A stretch of 64,000 bases of DNA from Excoecaria cochinchinensis. Lineage: Eukaryota > Streptophyta > Magnoliopsida > Malpighiales > Euphorbiaceae. Position numbers and translations under genes: made by a program. Under the pieces are notes generated by a model. The model was given only the letters and a program-made list of their open reading frames with translations, was not told the DNA's origin and did not search any database. Shown piece after piece: positions 10,989-21,800 of the stretch (position 1 is the first letter of the stretch; every line of letters starts with the position of its first letter). The stretch covers positions 6,271,501 to 6,335,500 of the forward strand of contig CANTUQ010000043.1 of assembly GCA_947683425.1 (NCBI GenBank). Direction: 5' to 3'.

Positions 10989-11493
10989 CATATATCATTA
11001 TGTATGCGTTTAGCTCGATGACCATTGTGAATGGCCGTCCATACTATTGTTGTTTGTTTTCCCCATTAAGCGTTATCGCTCAGCACGGGTGTTTTATCCA
11101 TGCAGGTGCGGATGGTGGTTAGCTTTTGGGAGAGTCACCGCAAGTCAAGCCAACACGGAGGGAATTGATGTTAGGACTTAGCATTTATTTTGAGATTCTT
11201 TTTGTACTAAGTGAACTCTCATTGTACTTATTCTTTTGTTCAGCTTCCGCCTTGTAATTTTGAAAGATGTAATTATTTTATAATATCAGAACAGTTATGT
11301 AATGAATATTATTATTGCATCTATGAATGAATGATCAGTTTGGTTTTAAAGTTTTTAATTCTGATGTATTTCTGTATGTATATTATATGTGCATGTATGT
11401 TTATTGTATCATTTTGCTTGGTGACACCCTTGCTCATACGGGTTCTCACTCCATTGCGGATGGGTTCTCCTTCATATGGGTAGGGGCTATTAA
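10989..11493 (+). mobile_element. W 5' LTR, 3'-terminal remnant
   Basis: The block is inversely homologous to 57926-58470 and shares CCCCATTAAGCGTTATCGCT, a feature also found near the primer-proximal end of the Z LTRs. It ends near 11493 (GGGGCTATTAA, a decayed GGGTGTTACA) shortly before a primer binding site, so it is the end of the W 5' LTR in plus orientation. The left part is cut off at the junction with X1. Confidence 0.7.
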
Positions 11494-11499
11494 AGTTTT

Positions 11500-11511
11500 T
11501 TGTATCAGAGC
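11500..11511 (+). other. W primer binding site (initiator tRNA-Met type)
   Basis: TTGTATCAGAGC, one base from the common plant retroelement primer site TGGTATCAGAGC, lies a few bases after the LTR end. Confidence 0.75.
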
Positions 11512-11649
11512 CTAGGTTTAGGATTTTTCTGCGTGTTGTTGTGCATAGATATATGTCTAGGACTGTGTTGACTGATGCGGGTGTTCTTATGTTTATTTTA
11601 GAAGGATTATGATTTGCTGTGTTGGTAGCTTGAGGGGTCCGCTGAGAGT

Positions 11650-12790
11650 GTGAATCCTCAAGCAGTAGATCCTTTAGTGTCTGTTTCGGCTCAAACACCT
11701 AAGATTCAGCCTGAGGCCGCATCCATGCCCTTTGAGGCCATGTTAAAGATTTCTCAAGACATGGCTCGAGTCTTAGAGAGAGTGACAGCCCCGAGAGCCC
11801 TTATTGATAGTATAAGGAAAACTAGTGCAGAGGATTTTTATGGGACTAGTTTGGATGAGTTTGAGTATGCTGAGAAATGGATAGAGAAGGTAGAGCGTGT
11901 TCTTGATGAGATTCGGCGCCCTCCTGATAGGCAAGTAGAGTGTGTTGTGGCTTTGTTGCAGGGATCTGCCTACGATTGGTTGAAGTTGGTCCGTAGGCAT
12001 TCCTAGTTTCCTGACCCGGTTACTTAGGAGTTCTTTGAGAGGGAGTTTACCGGTAAGTATGTGACTCAGGCCTATAAGGATGCTAAGTGGGCACAGTTTT
12101 TGACTTTGAAATAGAGAGCCATGTCAGTTTCTGAGTTTGAGAAAGAGTTTAACCGTCTTGCAAAGTATGCTCCAGAGGGTGTTCTGATAAAGTAGTTTAG
12201 GTGTAGCCACTTTGAGGCTGGTTTGAATGAGTCCTTGGTTATGCTTGTTTCATTGATGAGTACTCCGGGTATTGGGTATTATCAGATTGTTCAGGCAGTA
12301 GTGCGGGTTGAGAGATTAGAGTCAGTTCTGACGGAGAGAGCTCATAGGAGGAATCCCCCTCGTGGAGGATCATCATCATCTTCGGGTAAGAGCTCTAGAA
12401 ACCTGCAGGATGAGTCTTCTTCAGGTCCGGCTTCAAGAGATAGGAGGCAAGGTTCTACCATGCGTTCTAGTGCCGGTAGAGGTGGTTTTAGTAATAGGAC
12501 TGAGGTGTTGCCTGAGTCTTCTCATTGCAGCAGGCGCCATCGGGGTGAGTGTAGGTGGCTCACGGGTGGTTGTTTCCAATGTGGGAGCACTAATCACTAT
12601 TTGGCTAGCTATCCTAAGTTGGGTGAGGCTTCTGGTGATCAGCGCAAGGCTAGCGGAGTTGGATCTAATGCACCGCAATCCAGTCAGACTAGAAGCAGAG
12701 GTAGAGGTTGAGGCGATCGGCCTAGAGAGGGAGCTCCATCAGAATCTGTCGACAGGCGTTAGACGGTTCAGGCTAGAGCATAAGCTATGA
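11650..12790 (+). pseudogene. W gag, decayed (Tekay-like chromovirus)
   Basis: A single frame from about 11650 to 12711 resembles plant chromovirus Gag: ERVTAPRALIDSIRKTSAED, FYGTSLDEFEYAEKWIEKVE, LLQGSAYDWLKLV, then SVSEFEKEFNRLAKYAPEG. A serine- and arginine-rich stretch and a zinc knuckle CFQCGSTNHYLASYP follow. The last zinc-binding cysteine is tyrosine. There is no ATG at the expected start (GTG at 11650). At least four internal stops interrupt it, then a TGA at 12709 and further stops, and the frame shifts near 12810 into protease. The frame still shows selection-era coding structure, but no product can be made. Confidence 0.85.
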
Positions 12791-13295
12791 GAGCTCGGGA
12801 TGAGCAGGATGCCCGGATGTGATTGCAGGTAAGTTCCTACTCTTTGACACTAAGATTTATGCTCTAATTGATCTTGGTTCCACACACTCATATATGTGCA
12901 CGAGTAAGTTATTTGATAAGTTGCATGATGTTGATCAGTTAGATTATGAGGTTTGTGTGACCAATCCCTTAGGGCATAGTGTCAATGTGAGTAAAGTGTA
13001 TAGGAATTGTCCTCTTTTAGTTCAAGGTGTTGAATTTTCTGCGGATTTTATTGAGTTGCAGTTTCGGGAGTTTTATCTGATCTTTGATATCGATTGATTA
13101 AGTAAGTACCGGGCTGTGGTTGATTGTCATAGGAAAGTGGTTGTGTAGCGGGATAGAGATCAGTCTTCTGTTGTAGTTAAGGTTTGGGTTCGAGTTCCTT
13201 GAGTAATGTGATTTCTGCTGTGCAAGCTAAGAGGTTCATGAGGAAAGGTTGTGAAGCGTTTCTTGCAGTGGTGCTGGATTTTAAGTGCGATCAGG
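12791..13295 (+). pseudogene. W protease and start of RT, interrupted by X2
   Basis: The aspartic protease motif appears as ALIDLGSTHSYM near 12861-12896 (usual form D-[ST/P]-G-[SA]-TH). TNPLGHSVNVSKVYRNCPL and FYLIFDIDLSKYRAVVDC with stops follow, then ISAVQAKRFMRKGCEAFLAV. The text breaks at 13295 in VLDFKCDQ and continues at 46412 as VKIEDIPVVREFGDVFPSEL, the normal protease-RT linker. The interruption is the X2 insertion. Confidence 0.85.
13291..13295. repeat. X2 target-site duplication, left
   Basis: TCAGG, matched by TCAAG at 46412-46416 with one difference. Joining the flanks restores the W coding sequence. Confidence 0.75.
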
Positions 13296-15179
13296 TGTGA
13301 CGCGCGCCGGACCCCGGGGCGCCCCTTTGACCGCCCGCTTTAGGGCGATCGAGCTGGTGAGGTCCGTGGACAACTTGCAACGAATTACAAGTGCATCTAT
13401 TTTTGGCAACAAGGAGGTTTCATGAAGTCGCCACCCAATAGAACATTAGGAAAGTTCGTCTCGCCTCAGTGAGCCTAAGACGGTACATATTTCCATTTTA
13501 GGCAAACCAAAGGGGTCTTGGAGGCAATCACCACAATAGAACATTGGGAATGATCCTTTAACCCTATGGACCCTAGGATTTATTAAGCCTTTTGTCTTGG
13601 AGGTCTCGTTCCAATGAATGATCTGATAGACCTCTCGCCTCGTTGAGCCCAAAGACTAGAGAAGGTTCAGGACTTCCCATTTATTAATATCTTGGTTAAA
13701 TTTGTACTTGAGTTTTGAATTTACCTTTCGTCTCTTTTCTCACGGGTTTAAATGCAATAAAAATCAAAGCGCAGTATCAACCATATAAATGAAGCGATAA
13801 AAAATAACTTGAAGTGCATAAACATAAATTACAACAAAACTAGGGGCGGAATACAACCCCCATTTTAAATAAGCTGCGATCCACGCATTAATCGGGTTAT
13901 TCATTTAAGGATGAGGAATTGGTCATCGCATGCATATTTAAAGAAAACACTTTTGATGTGGCAGTTTTATTGAGGATGAAAATTTAGGACTTTGGTCCTA
14001 TTTTATTAGAAAAAAAACCAATTTATTTTATAAAATATTTTTATGTGATTTTTTATTTAAGCGTGCATAAAAACCATTTTATTTAACAATTACATACACA
14101 GAAATAAAAAATATAAACAAAATGAGAATTAAAATGTACAATCAAGATACCAAACCCCGCATCTCCTCCTTCACGTGCATGGATGCCCAAATAAGAATAA
14201 AACAACGATTTGCCACCAAAAAATAAAAACACAAATAAAATTCATGTTAGTGATTGAGCCAAAGAAATTATTTAAACATATAAAACAACAAATCATAGAT
14301 TAAAATAAATAAAACATGCATGATTTATGAAAAAATTAATTAAATGACATGATAAAATATATAATTTAACAAATTAGCAATTTTACATGCACAAAATGAC
14401 ACAACCTAATGACGAAAACAAATTATAAATAAAGATTTGCATGCATAAAAAATTAATAATAACAAATTTATCATACCTAAAACATGCATAAAATAATTAT
14501 GAGGCAATTTAACATGCATAAGAATAAAAAGATACAATAATCATGCCAAAACATGTTAAATAAATAATTATAATAACAGCAATTTGGAGAAAAAACTAAA
14601 AATATTAACATATACAAGAAACAATTTAACAAGAAAATAAAATAATAGATTTAAAAGAATTTATATATTAGATAAATAATTAAAGATAAAAATAAGAAGG
14701 AAGTAATAGGCTAAAAGAATTTACATACTAAATAATTAATAAAAAAAAGGGTCTAAAATAATTTACATGCTAATTAATTAATTGAAATCAAAATAAATGA
14801 AATTAACAAAAAGAATAAAGGAGTAAAGCCAAGAATAATTACCCTCAATATTTTCTTGTAGAATTGAAGGTAGATAGACTAATCCTTTGCCTTGATTTAT
14901 TGGAATAAGAATAAAATTCAGATGTAAGAAATTGAAATTAATTTTATGTAAACTTTTGAAGAAAAATGAAGCAATTTTCTAAGAAAATCCTTTCCAAAAC
15001 TTTCAGCCAAAACCCAATTTTTTTTCCCTAAGAAAAATCAGATTTTTTCCCAAAAATCTTTCTAAAAACACCCAAAAAATCCCCTAGTTTTTACCTTTAA
15101 TTCCCTTCAAAAACTGAAAAAAAAACTACCCAAAAACCCCACAAAATTGTAAAAATCACGTACTGGGAGTCATGGGGGC

Positions 15180-15375
15180 GAAAATGGGCGAGGAACGCCC
15201 GTCGGCGCGCCCGACGGGCGTTCCAGTGCGCACTGCACGCCCAGTGCACGGACGCTCTGCGTGCGACGCGCTTGGCGTCCCCCGCGAGGCGAGCGACGCT
15301 CGCGCGAGCGCGCTGGGCGCTGTGCATCGCCCAGCACGCGGGTGAGCGCTCCGCGTGCTGGCTGCTGCGCCCAGA
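15180..15375. repeat. GC-rich hairpin cluster in the X2 3' LTR
   Basis: A perfect 14-bp stem, GGAACGCCCGTCGG (15192-15205) with CCGACGGGCGTTCC (15211-15224), encloses a 5-nt loop. The palindrome CAGTGCGCACTG follows at 15225-15236, then iterated GACGCTCGCG-type words. The equivalent stem in the 5' LTR (45990-46022) is partly eroded. Confidence 0.8.
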
Positions 15376-15579
15376 CACTCGCGAAAAAAATATATATATA
15401 TTTTTTTATATAAAATAAAAACCTAAAAAACTCATTTTTTAGCAAAAAATAATTTTTAAAATATTTTAGAAAAACACATTTTTCTCCATTCCTAACAAAT
15501 CCAAATGACAAGCAAATTTACTTTTGACCTTCATTCTTTTTGCCTATAAGCCGACATAGCTAAATTTCATCATCGGGTA

Positions 15580-15584
15580 ATCCT
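15580..15584. repeat. Y target-site duplication, left
   Basis: ATCCT, matched by ATACT at 28388-28392. The intact X2 5' LTR reads GTAATCCTGATCAAGG, which is the empty site. Confidence 0.85.
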
Positions 15585-15818
15585 TGATAAGTTACAATTA
15601 TATTAATATTTTAGATTAATTCTTGGCATAATTATGTGTTTTATTTATTTAATTTTAATGTTAATTAGTTAGTTTTTGTCTTTTTATTAATTTATAATGT
15701 TTTTATATTTTTTAATAATTTTTGGGATGTTTTCAGGTGTTTTATTTTAATCCGGAGCTAAATTGAAGGTTCGGGATGGATTTTACGAACAATTGGTGAA
15801 ATATGGCAAAATTTTGCT

Positions 15819-15836
15819 AAAGCACAGCTGTGCTTT
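15819..15836. repeat. Perfect 18-bp palindrome in the Y 5' LTR
   Basis: AAAGCACAGCTGTGCTTT. It is the first unit of the Y palindrome cluster and is separated from the other six by the X solo LTR. Confidence 0.9.
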
Positions 15837-16094
15837 CGAAGGGAGCGTTGTAGACAACGGGTCCTGAGTCAGCCTAGATCGAAGTTACCCAATGATGATA
15901 ATTGCCTTCACAGGCTTAAAAGGTTAAAAGTGATGGTTTTCTCGTCAAATTTGCATTTTAGAGTGAAAAATTAAAAAATAATAAAAAAGATTTAAAAAAA
16001 TTAATTTTGAAAAATGGGGGCTTAAAATTATGATGTTTTTAGTCTATTTAAAATTTTAAAAAAATAGAAAAAATGAAAAAATAAAAAAATTTTT

Positions 16095-16335
16095 TCGGAC
16101 CGCGAGTGTCGGGCGCGGCAGGCGCTGGGCGCGATTTGGCGACGCGCAGCGACGCCAATGCTACGCGTCGCTAAAGAGCGACGCGCAGCGTTGCGCGCCG
16201 CACCGCGCGCCTCTGCGCGCGATTCTCGCCCGAGCTCCGCGCGGATTTCGCGCCTCGCCGCGTGAGTGCCCGTCGCTCTATAGCGACGGGCGGCGTCCCT
16301 CTGTGGCGACGGGCTTATGGCCGTCGGTACAGGGT
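16095..16335. repeat. GC-rich hairpin cluster in the X solo LTR
   Basis: Two perfect hairpins stand out: stem CGCGTCGCT with loop AAAG at 16164-16185, and stem GCCCGTCGCT with loop CTAT at 16268-16291. The block is CpG-dense within AT-rich DNA, 246-490 bp from the LTR start and about 220 bp upstream of the TATA-like box. Confidence 0.8.
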
Positions 16336-16550
16336 CTGATACCCTTTTCCTCTTTTTCAGCCTTTTTTCCGATTTTTTCACCCAAAAATCCGTTTTTTAT
16401 CCCATTTTTTTGGGATTTTTGACTTCAAATTAAATTCTAAAATATTTTTTTAGGTAATTAAATAATAAAACTTGATTTTATCATTAAAAATAAAATAATT
16501 TTGGTTAAAATAGGTTTTTTCCTTAATTAAATTAGGGCAACCTATTTTAT

Positions 16551-16562
16551 CCTATAAATAGT
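16551..16562 (+). promoter_or_regulatory. TATA-like box of the X LTR
   Basis: CCTATAAATAGT is a good plant TATA consensus. It is the likely U3 promoter of this LTR. Position relative to a start site is inferred, not seen. Confidence 0.5.
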
Positions 16563-18714
16563 TTATGATGAAATCAAAAGAGCCTCCCCTCTCTCCACAA
16601 TTTTTTAGACCAGATTTTTCTCTTCATCTTCATCTTCTTCTTCCACCAAAAATTCCAGATTTATTCCCCAACCAAAAATCAAAAAGAAAATCAATTGTTT
16701 CATTCTTTTTTCAACATAATTTCTTCTAAACATATTTTTTAGTGGAAGTTTTGTTGTTTGATTTAATTTTTGAGACAAATAGAATAATTATTTGTTCTCA
16801 AAATTGTTTTTAACCTTTTATTTTGTGTTCAATAAAACTTTTTTCATTGATTTTGTTTTGAATCTTTTTTTGATAAAAAATTGATTTTGAGACAAATAAA
16901 ATAATTGTTTGTCATCAAAATCTAATTTTTATTTGATTGTTCTTGAAATCATTTTTCTTTATTTTAATCAATAAAAGCTTTTTTTTTATCAAAATCATTT
17001 CTTTAGGCAAAGGTATCAATTCTTTGTTCTTAAAGAATTTTTGATCATTTTTATTTTCATGTTTCTTGGAATAAAATTCCAACATTTTCATAATACTTCA
17101 CTCTAATATTGTGAATCATCAAACAAAGAAATCAATAATCACTTTTCCTTCATCAAATCCAATATTCTGAGGGTAAATATTCTTGGCTCCATTTCAATTT
17201 CTATTTTATTTAATTTATTCATGTATATTTTATTGTTTTTATTGATCTATTTATTGTTTTAATCTATTCAATTTGTTGTATTGATTTTATATTTGTTCCA
17301 TTTAATTGTTTATACATGATATGATTTTTATTCACATAAATATTGATTGTTTATTAATTTTTAACATGTAATTAATTTATTTCACTTTAATTCAGCATTA
17401 TTTTTAACATGTAATTAATAAATTCATTTTAATTGATCTTTTTGCCATGTAAATGGTTTATATCATTTGTGAACATATTTAATTAATCATATTGTTTAGT
17501 TAATTGTTTTCATCATTCTTTAATTGTTTTAATCTATTATTCTTTTCTTTATCATTTTATATATTCTTTGATTCGTTTATTTTCATCATCATTGTTATCA
17601 TGTTCACATTTTACATGTATTAATTAAGTAACATGTTTTGTTTTATTTTCAACACATCATTTAATTATTTATCACATATAATCCATGTTTCTCATCTTAT
17701 TTTGGTTTGTTAATATTTTTGATTCCATTATCATTCTTTTCATATCATTTGTTATTCGTTATTTTGTATGTTTAATTGATTTAATCACTAACATTATTTT
17801 ATTTGTACTTTGTTTTTATGTCTAAACTCATTTTTCGCTTGGGCGTTTTTGCGAGCACACGGGGAGGTCCAAAAAGGCTCGTTTGGTTTGTAATATTTTA
17901 TTTAATTTTGCCATATAATTTTCTTGTAAAAATATTTATTTAGGCTCGCTATAAAGAAAATCACAAAAACGTTTTCTATTAATTAACTTGACATTCTTTT
18001 TCTAAATAAAAGGGGACCAATGTCCTAGTTTTTCATACCCAAATAAATCATCACATCAAAATTGTTACATAATAAATATGCATGCGTGGACCAATGTTCT
18101 CACTATTAATGAATGACCCGTTTTATGCATGTATTTCACGTTTATAAATGGGAGTTGTATTCCGCTCCTAGTGTTATTGTAATTTATTTTGAATGCTTTA
18201 TTTTGGATTTTGCTTACATTTACCGCTTTCGATATGAATGATTGCGCCTTTAATTTAAATTGCATTGTGTGGAAAGTTGATGAAACAATGAATTCAAAAC
18301 TTAATTATGATATTAATCAAGGTATAAATAAATGAGAAGTTCCGAACCAGCTCTGGTCTTTGGGCTCAAGAGGTTAGAGGTTATCCTCCAAGATACTTCT
18401 TGTGTCACGAGGCTTTAGCGTTAATCCTAGGCTCCTTAGGGCGAGAGGTTTACCTTCCAAGACCCCTCTGGCTGGCCCAAAATGGATACAAAGCGCAGTC
18501 TTAGGCTCTCCGAGGCGAGAGAAACTTTCCCAATGTTCTATTGGGTGGCGACTCCATGAAACCTCTTTGTTGCCCAACATAGACGCACTTGCGATTTATC
18601 GCAAGCTGTTGACGGACCCACAATTGCCCCGATCGCCCACGTGCGGGCGGTCGAACGGGCGGCCGCGGGGATCCGGCGCGCGTCACAAGCGTGCATCAGC
18701 ATGAATAGCCGACG

Positions 18715-18925
18715 ACACAGCTGTGCTTCCTCGCAAAGCACAGCTGTGTCACGCAGCAGGAGCCACACGCACACGGAGCAGTGAAGCGCAGTTTCTCGCC
18801 CAACAGCACAGTTGTGCTTATGCGAGAAGCACATCTGTGCTGCGTCTTTTCCCACCTGATCGCGCACATGACGCCCTAACACTCACAGACACAGCTGTGC
18901 TTTTACAAGACACAGCTGTGCTTTT
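18715..18925. repeat. CACAGCTGTG palindrome cluster, Y 5' LTR
   Basis: Six units, at about 18715, 18735, 18805, 18826, 18889 and 18909, are perfect or near-perfect variants of AAGCACAGCTGTGCTT with 5-60 bp spacing. Some pair with each other to give larger hairpins. Confidence 0.9.
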
Positions 18926-19479
18926 CTTCAGATATTAAATGAAAGTGCCGCTGCATCTAAGGGGGAGCTGGTTAGATTTAGGATTTTTTTTTCTTTTAGT
19001 TCCAGTAGTCTTTTATTTTATTTTAGGTTTTAATTTTCATTTTAAATTCCGTTTTAGATAGATTTAATTTTAAAATTGCAATTTTGTTCTTAATTAATTT
19101 AGATTATTTTTAGTTTAAATTTATATTTTTTGGGATTCAAGGAGATTCTAAGGTGGATGAACAAGAACTTCAACATCTATTTTCTCTTTCTTCAAGGGTG
19201 TATTCTAAACATTAATTTTTAATATTTTATGTTTATATTCTTGATGTTGGAGTAGTTATTCATGCTTAGGAGTTCTTGAATCATATTTTGTATTTGGATA
19301 TTTGGATTTAATAAATATTTTAATGGTTTCTTTTTTTTTTCTCTTGTTATATTTTTCAGCAATTATAATTATTATTAGGTTTGATCATGATTTAATTCGG
19401 AATGATGATTGATTTCAAATTTGATTTGTGTTATAATTTATTTTTACTCATTTCTTGTCATTCTTGCTGTGTCTTTTGG

Positions 19480-19700
19480 ACTGCTCCGGAATGGGAATCT
19501 AAGAGTGCAGGATTTTATGATTTAAGACTAGAGTGGGATATGAGGAATAGATGGATTTTGGGTTGTTTGGCTCCGGAATGGGAAAGCAAACCGAACCTAG
19601 GACTTTAGACCTATGCTTAGGCTAGTTGTATGGCTTGCTCCAGAATGGGACGTTATGTAATTAGAGTAGCTTGCTCCGGAATGGGACGCTTGGGTTTAGT
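19480..19700 (+). repeat. GCTCCGGAATGGGA repeat, four copies, Y 5' LTR
   Basis: The 14-mer occurs near 19484, 19570, 19637 and 19675 with at most one change (CCAGAATGGGA in one). The same four-copy arrangement is at 27860-28063 in the 3' LTR. Spacers are unrelated, so this is a dispersed motif array rather than a simple tandem. Confidence 0.85.
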
Positions 19701-20016
19701 TGGGTTGTCCAGAATTTTATGTTTATGTTGTTTTACTAATTGCCAATTACATTTATGAGGATAGACTTTCCTAAGCATTTAATTTCATCCTTGAGTAATT
19801 TCTTGATAAACACTTTTTATTTTTAATTGTTAATTAATTTTCTTGCTTAGCTTAGTTTTCTCCATCAAACAAACTGGGGACATCTCATATTCACTCATCT
19901 ATAGATATTTAACGTGACAATCCTTTTTCCATTGGGTACGATAACTCAGGGTCCTAACTATACCCCACTTTATTACTTGTCAATTCGGTACACTTGTCGA
20001 ACACCGATCAAGTTTT

Positions 20017-20034
20017 TGGCGCCGTTGCAGGGAA
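20017..20034 (+). other. Y primer binding site (tRNA-Asp type)
   Basis: TGGCGCCGTTGCAGGGAA lies six bases after the 5' LTR and closely matches TGGCGCCGTTGCCGGGGA, the primer site typical of Athila elements. Confidence 0.88.
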
Positions 20035-20148
20035 AAACGGTGTTGTTTGTTTTATATCTTTAGTTGAGTTAGTTTGAGGTTTTTATTTTTCTTTTTGTTT
20101 TAATTTGGTGTTTATTTTATTGCAGGAAAATTTTGAGATAGTTTCAAA

Positions 20149-20955
20149 ATGATGCAACATAGCGATCAAGATTATGAGTTGGTCCTTTTGCGATGCCAAG
20201 TGAATGATATGATGAGGGAGATGCAAGAGTTACGACAAATGTATTCAACTTCACCAATCGCCTATTCACCGTCTTTTGAAGATCCTCACTCTTCATGTGC
20301 ATCATAAGAGTCTCACTTTGGCCATATCGAACGTCTATCAAACTACATTTATTGTAGAGAGAAGGAATACCAAGCAGAAAGGGGGGAGTTGCATGCTACA
20401 ATAAACTTTCAAGAGGAAAGGATCAAGGCTCAAAGGAATCTATTAAGAAGTAAAGAATTGGAGATCCAAAATTTGGAATCCAAGTTGGAGCTTTTAATTG
20501 TCTCTTCGGGTGATCAAAGAGATGGTGGTGAATTGAGTCATGCACCTATAGAGCTTATCGAGAATTTTGAAAATTTTGAGGATGGGTTGCATGAAGAAAA
20601 AAAGGAGCCAATCATTGTTGAAGACAAATCTTTTGTTTCTTTGGAAACTAATTTCAGTTTTTATGTGCAGGATAGTGCACTAAAGGAGCAAGAGTTGTGC
20701 GATTCTCAAATAGAAGCACTGGATTCAGTCCATTTGAAGAATTGATTTAGGCTAGAAGAGCCGGTGGAGTTCTTTTATAGTGAACCCAAGGTGGAGTCAT
20801 ACTTCATCGAAGACATGGAATTTCCCACCTTGGTGGCTTTCGATGATTTTCTCTTACTGATGGGGGAAAATGAGGAGCAAAAACCGGAAAGACCATTATT
20901 TGGTTCACAAGCTCGTCCACCCGAGAGTAACATGAGTCGAGCTGGGACTCATTAA
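20149..20955 (+). pseudogene. Y ORF A: unrecognised coiled-coil protein, decayed
   Basis: A frame starting MMQHSDQDYELVLLRCQVND near 20149 runs about 268 codons to 20955 with two in-frame stops (about 20306 and 20743). The middle part is a heptad-like, highly charged helix (EERIKAQRNLLRSKELEIQN). The rest is acidic (ENFEDGLHEEKKEPIIVEDK, FIEDMEFPTLVAFDDFLLLM). It sits directly after the primer site where Gag would be expected, but shows no zinc knuckle and no recognisable capsid motif. It may be a diverged Gag-like or accessory ORF of non-autonomous Athila relatives. Function unknown. Confidence 0.6.
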
Positions 20956-21334
20956 ACCAGAACTTTTCGCTTAGCCCTTTCTATTTAATTATATGTCATT
21001 TATATGTGTTTTTGTGTTTTATGTTTTTAATTTTTAATTGTTTATTTTTGAGTCTTTAAAATTTTCTTTAAATTTTTGGTGTGTTAGAAAGTTAACTTGT
21101 TATTTTCAATGTTTAATTTGTTGATTTTTAATTTTTGGTTTTATTTGGTTTTGATTTATTTTATTGTTTTAGAAATTAACAGAGGAGAAGTAATGGAATT
21201 TCAAATTAGCAGCAAGAAATTAAAATTGGAGCTGCAGGGACAGTAGCAATTTACCAGTTATCTCACAGTGACAATTAAAATTATTGTCACCGTGAGATAT
21301 ATTTCATCAGGGCAGTAGCATCAGGTAAAGCGCG

Positions 21335-21470
21335 AAAGCACAGCTGTGCTTTCATTTAAAAGAACGCCGAAATGCAGTGCTGTGTAAAACACGGCTGTGC
21401 TTCTTTCAAGAATCACAGTTTTGCTTTTTGCACAGCCCCTCTTAAAACACGCCTGTGCTCGTTTTGCTGC
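21335..21470. repeat. Palindrome group inside the Y interior
   Basis: A perfect AAAGCACAGCTGTGCTTT at 21335-21352 is followed by four degraded relatives (CACGGCTGTGCTT, CACAGTTTTGCTT and others) to about 21470. It is the same motif as in the LTRs but outside them, with different flanking sequence. Confidence 0.8.
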
Positions 21471-21800
21471 TCTTTTCTCTTTCCTTCAACTCTGTTCCCC
21501 CTGATCTTCAATTTAAAATTTTCTTTCAATATTTCTCTTCGATCTTCATTTGCAATCCAAGCTTTTAGCAGGTAATTTAAATTTAAATGTTAATTCCGAG
21601 CTGTAATTAGTAATATATTCTCATTTTCTATTTAATTTTCGCTTTTCCCCTGAATTCTTGCCCGCTATTGATTTTTCCCCATTTTTGCACAAGTTCTAGA
21701 TTTCTGCTTGAGTTCGAGTTAGATTGAACTGAGCCCTTCCTCCAATTCGCGATTTTCAAATTTTTAACTTTAGCATTCCAGTAATTTTTGCAAGCTACAG

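Larger units (their letters stand above)
13296..15584 (-). mobile_element. X2 3' LTR, main part
   Basis: This is collinear with the 5' LTR 44072-46380 and starts TGTGACGCGCGCCGG. It breaks at 15584 (GGGTAATCCT) where Y is inserted, and the last 31 bp follow at 28393-28423. A GC-rich hairpin island lies at 15180-15375 and a sequence like the primer site at 13423-13433. Frames through the GC island are composition artefacts. Confidence 0.9.
15849..18687 (+). mobile_element. X-family solo LTR, 2839 bp
   Basis: It starts TGTAGACAACGGGTCC and ends GGCGCGCGTCACA. The identical 5-bp duplication AGCGT lies at 15844-15848 and 18688-18692. No internal sequence is present, so it is a solo LTR from recombination between two LTRs. 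The empty site can be read in the Y 3' LTR near 27070-27085 (GAAGGGAGCG then GCATCAGCGTGAAC). It contains a GC hairpin island (16095-16335), a TATA-like TATAAATAG near 16554, long AT-rich stretches (16600-18300) and a copy of the primer-like word TGGCGACTCCA at 18546. A frame at 18402-18704 is a by-product of the LTR end. Confidence 0.93.
15585..20010 (+). mobile_element. Y 5' LTR (split by the X solo LTR)
   Basis: The segments 15585-15848 and 18693-20010 align end to end with the 3' LTR 26794-28387. The LTR carries seven copies of the CACAGCTGTG palindrome and four copies of GCTCCGGAATGGGA. No coding content. Confidence 0.9.

Noticed and set aside
15097..16381. Arginine- and alanine-rich reading frames on the minus strand
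   Set aside because: Same GC-rich LTR islands as above; the frames are not conserved between X LTR copies.
18715..18925. microRNA precursor
   Set aside because: Many equal short palindromes rather than one long foldback; no clear duplex of precursor size. Small-RNA data would be needed to reopen this.
18402..18938. Possible small genes in both directions at the X solo LTR / Y LTR border
   Set aside because: They cross the junction of two LTRs (18687) and the palindrome cluster; coding there is not plausible.
20017..20034. tRNA gene
   Set aside because: Only 18 bases complementary to a tRNA end, in the primer-site position; no cloverleaf.
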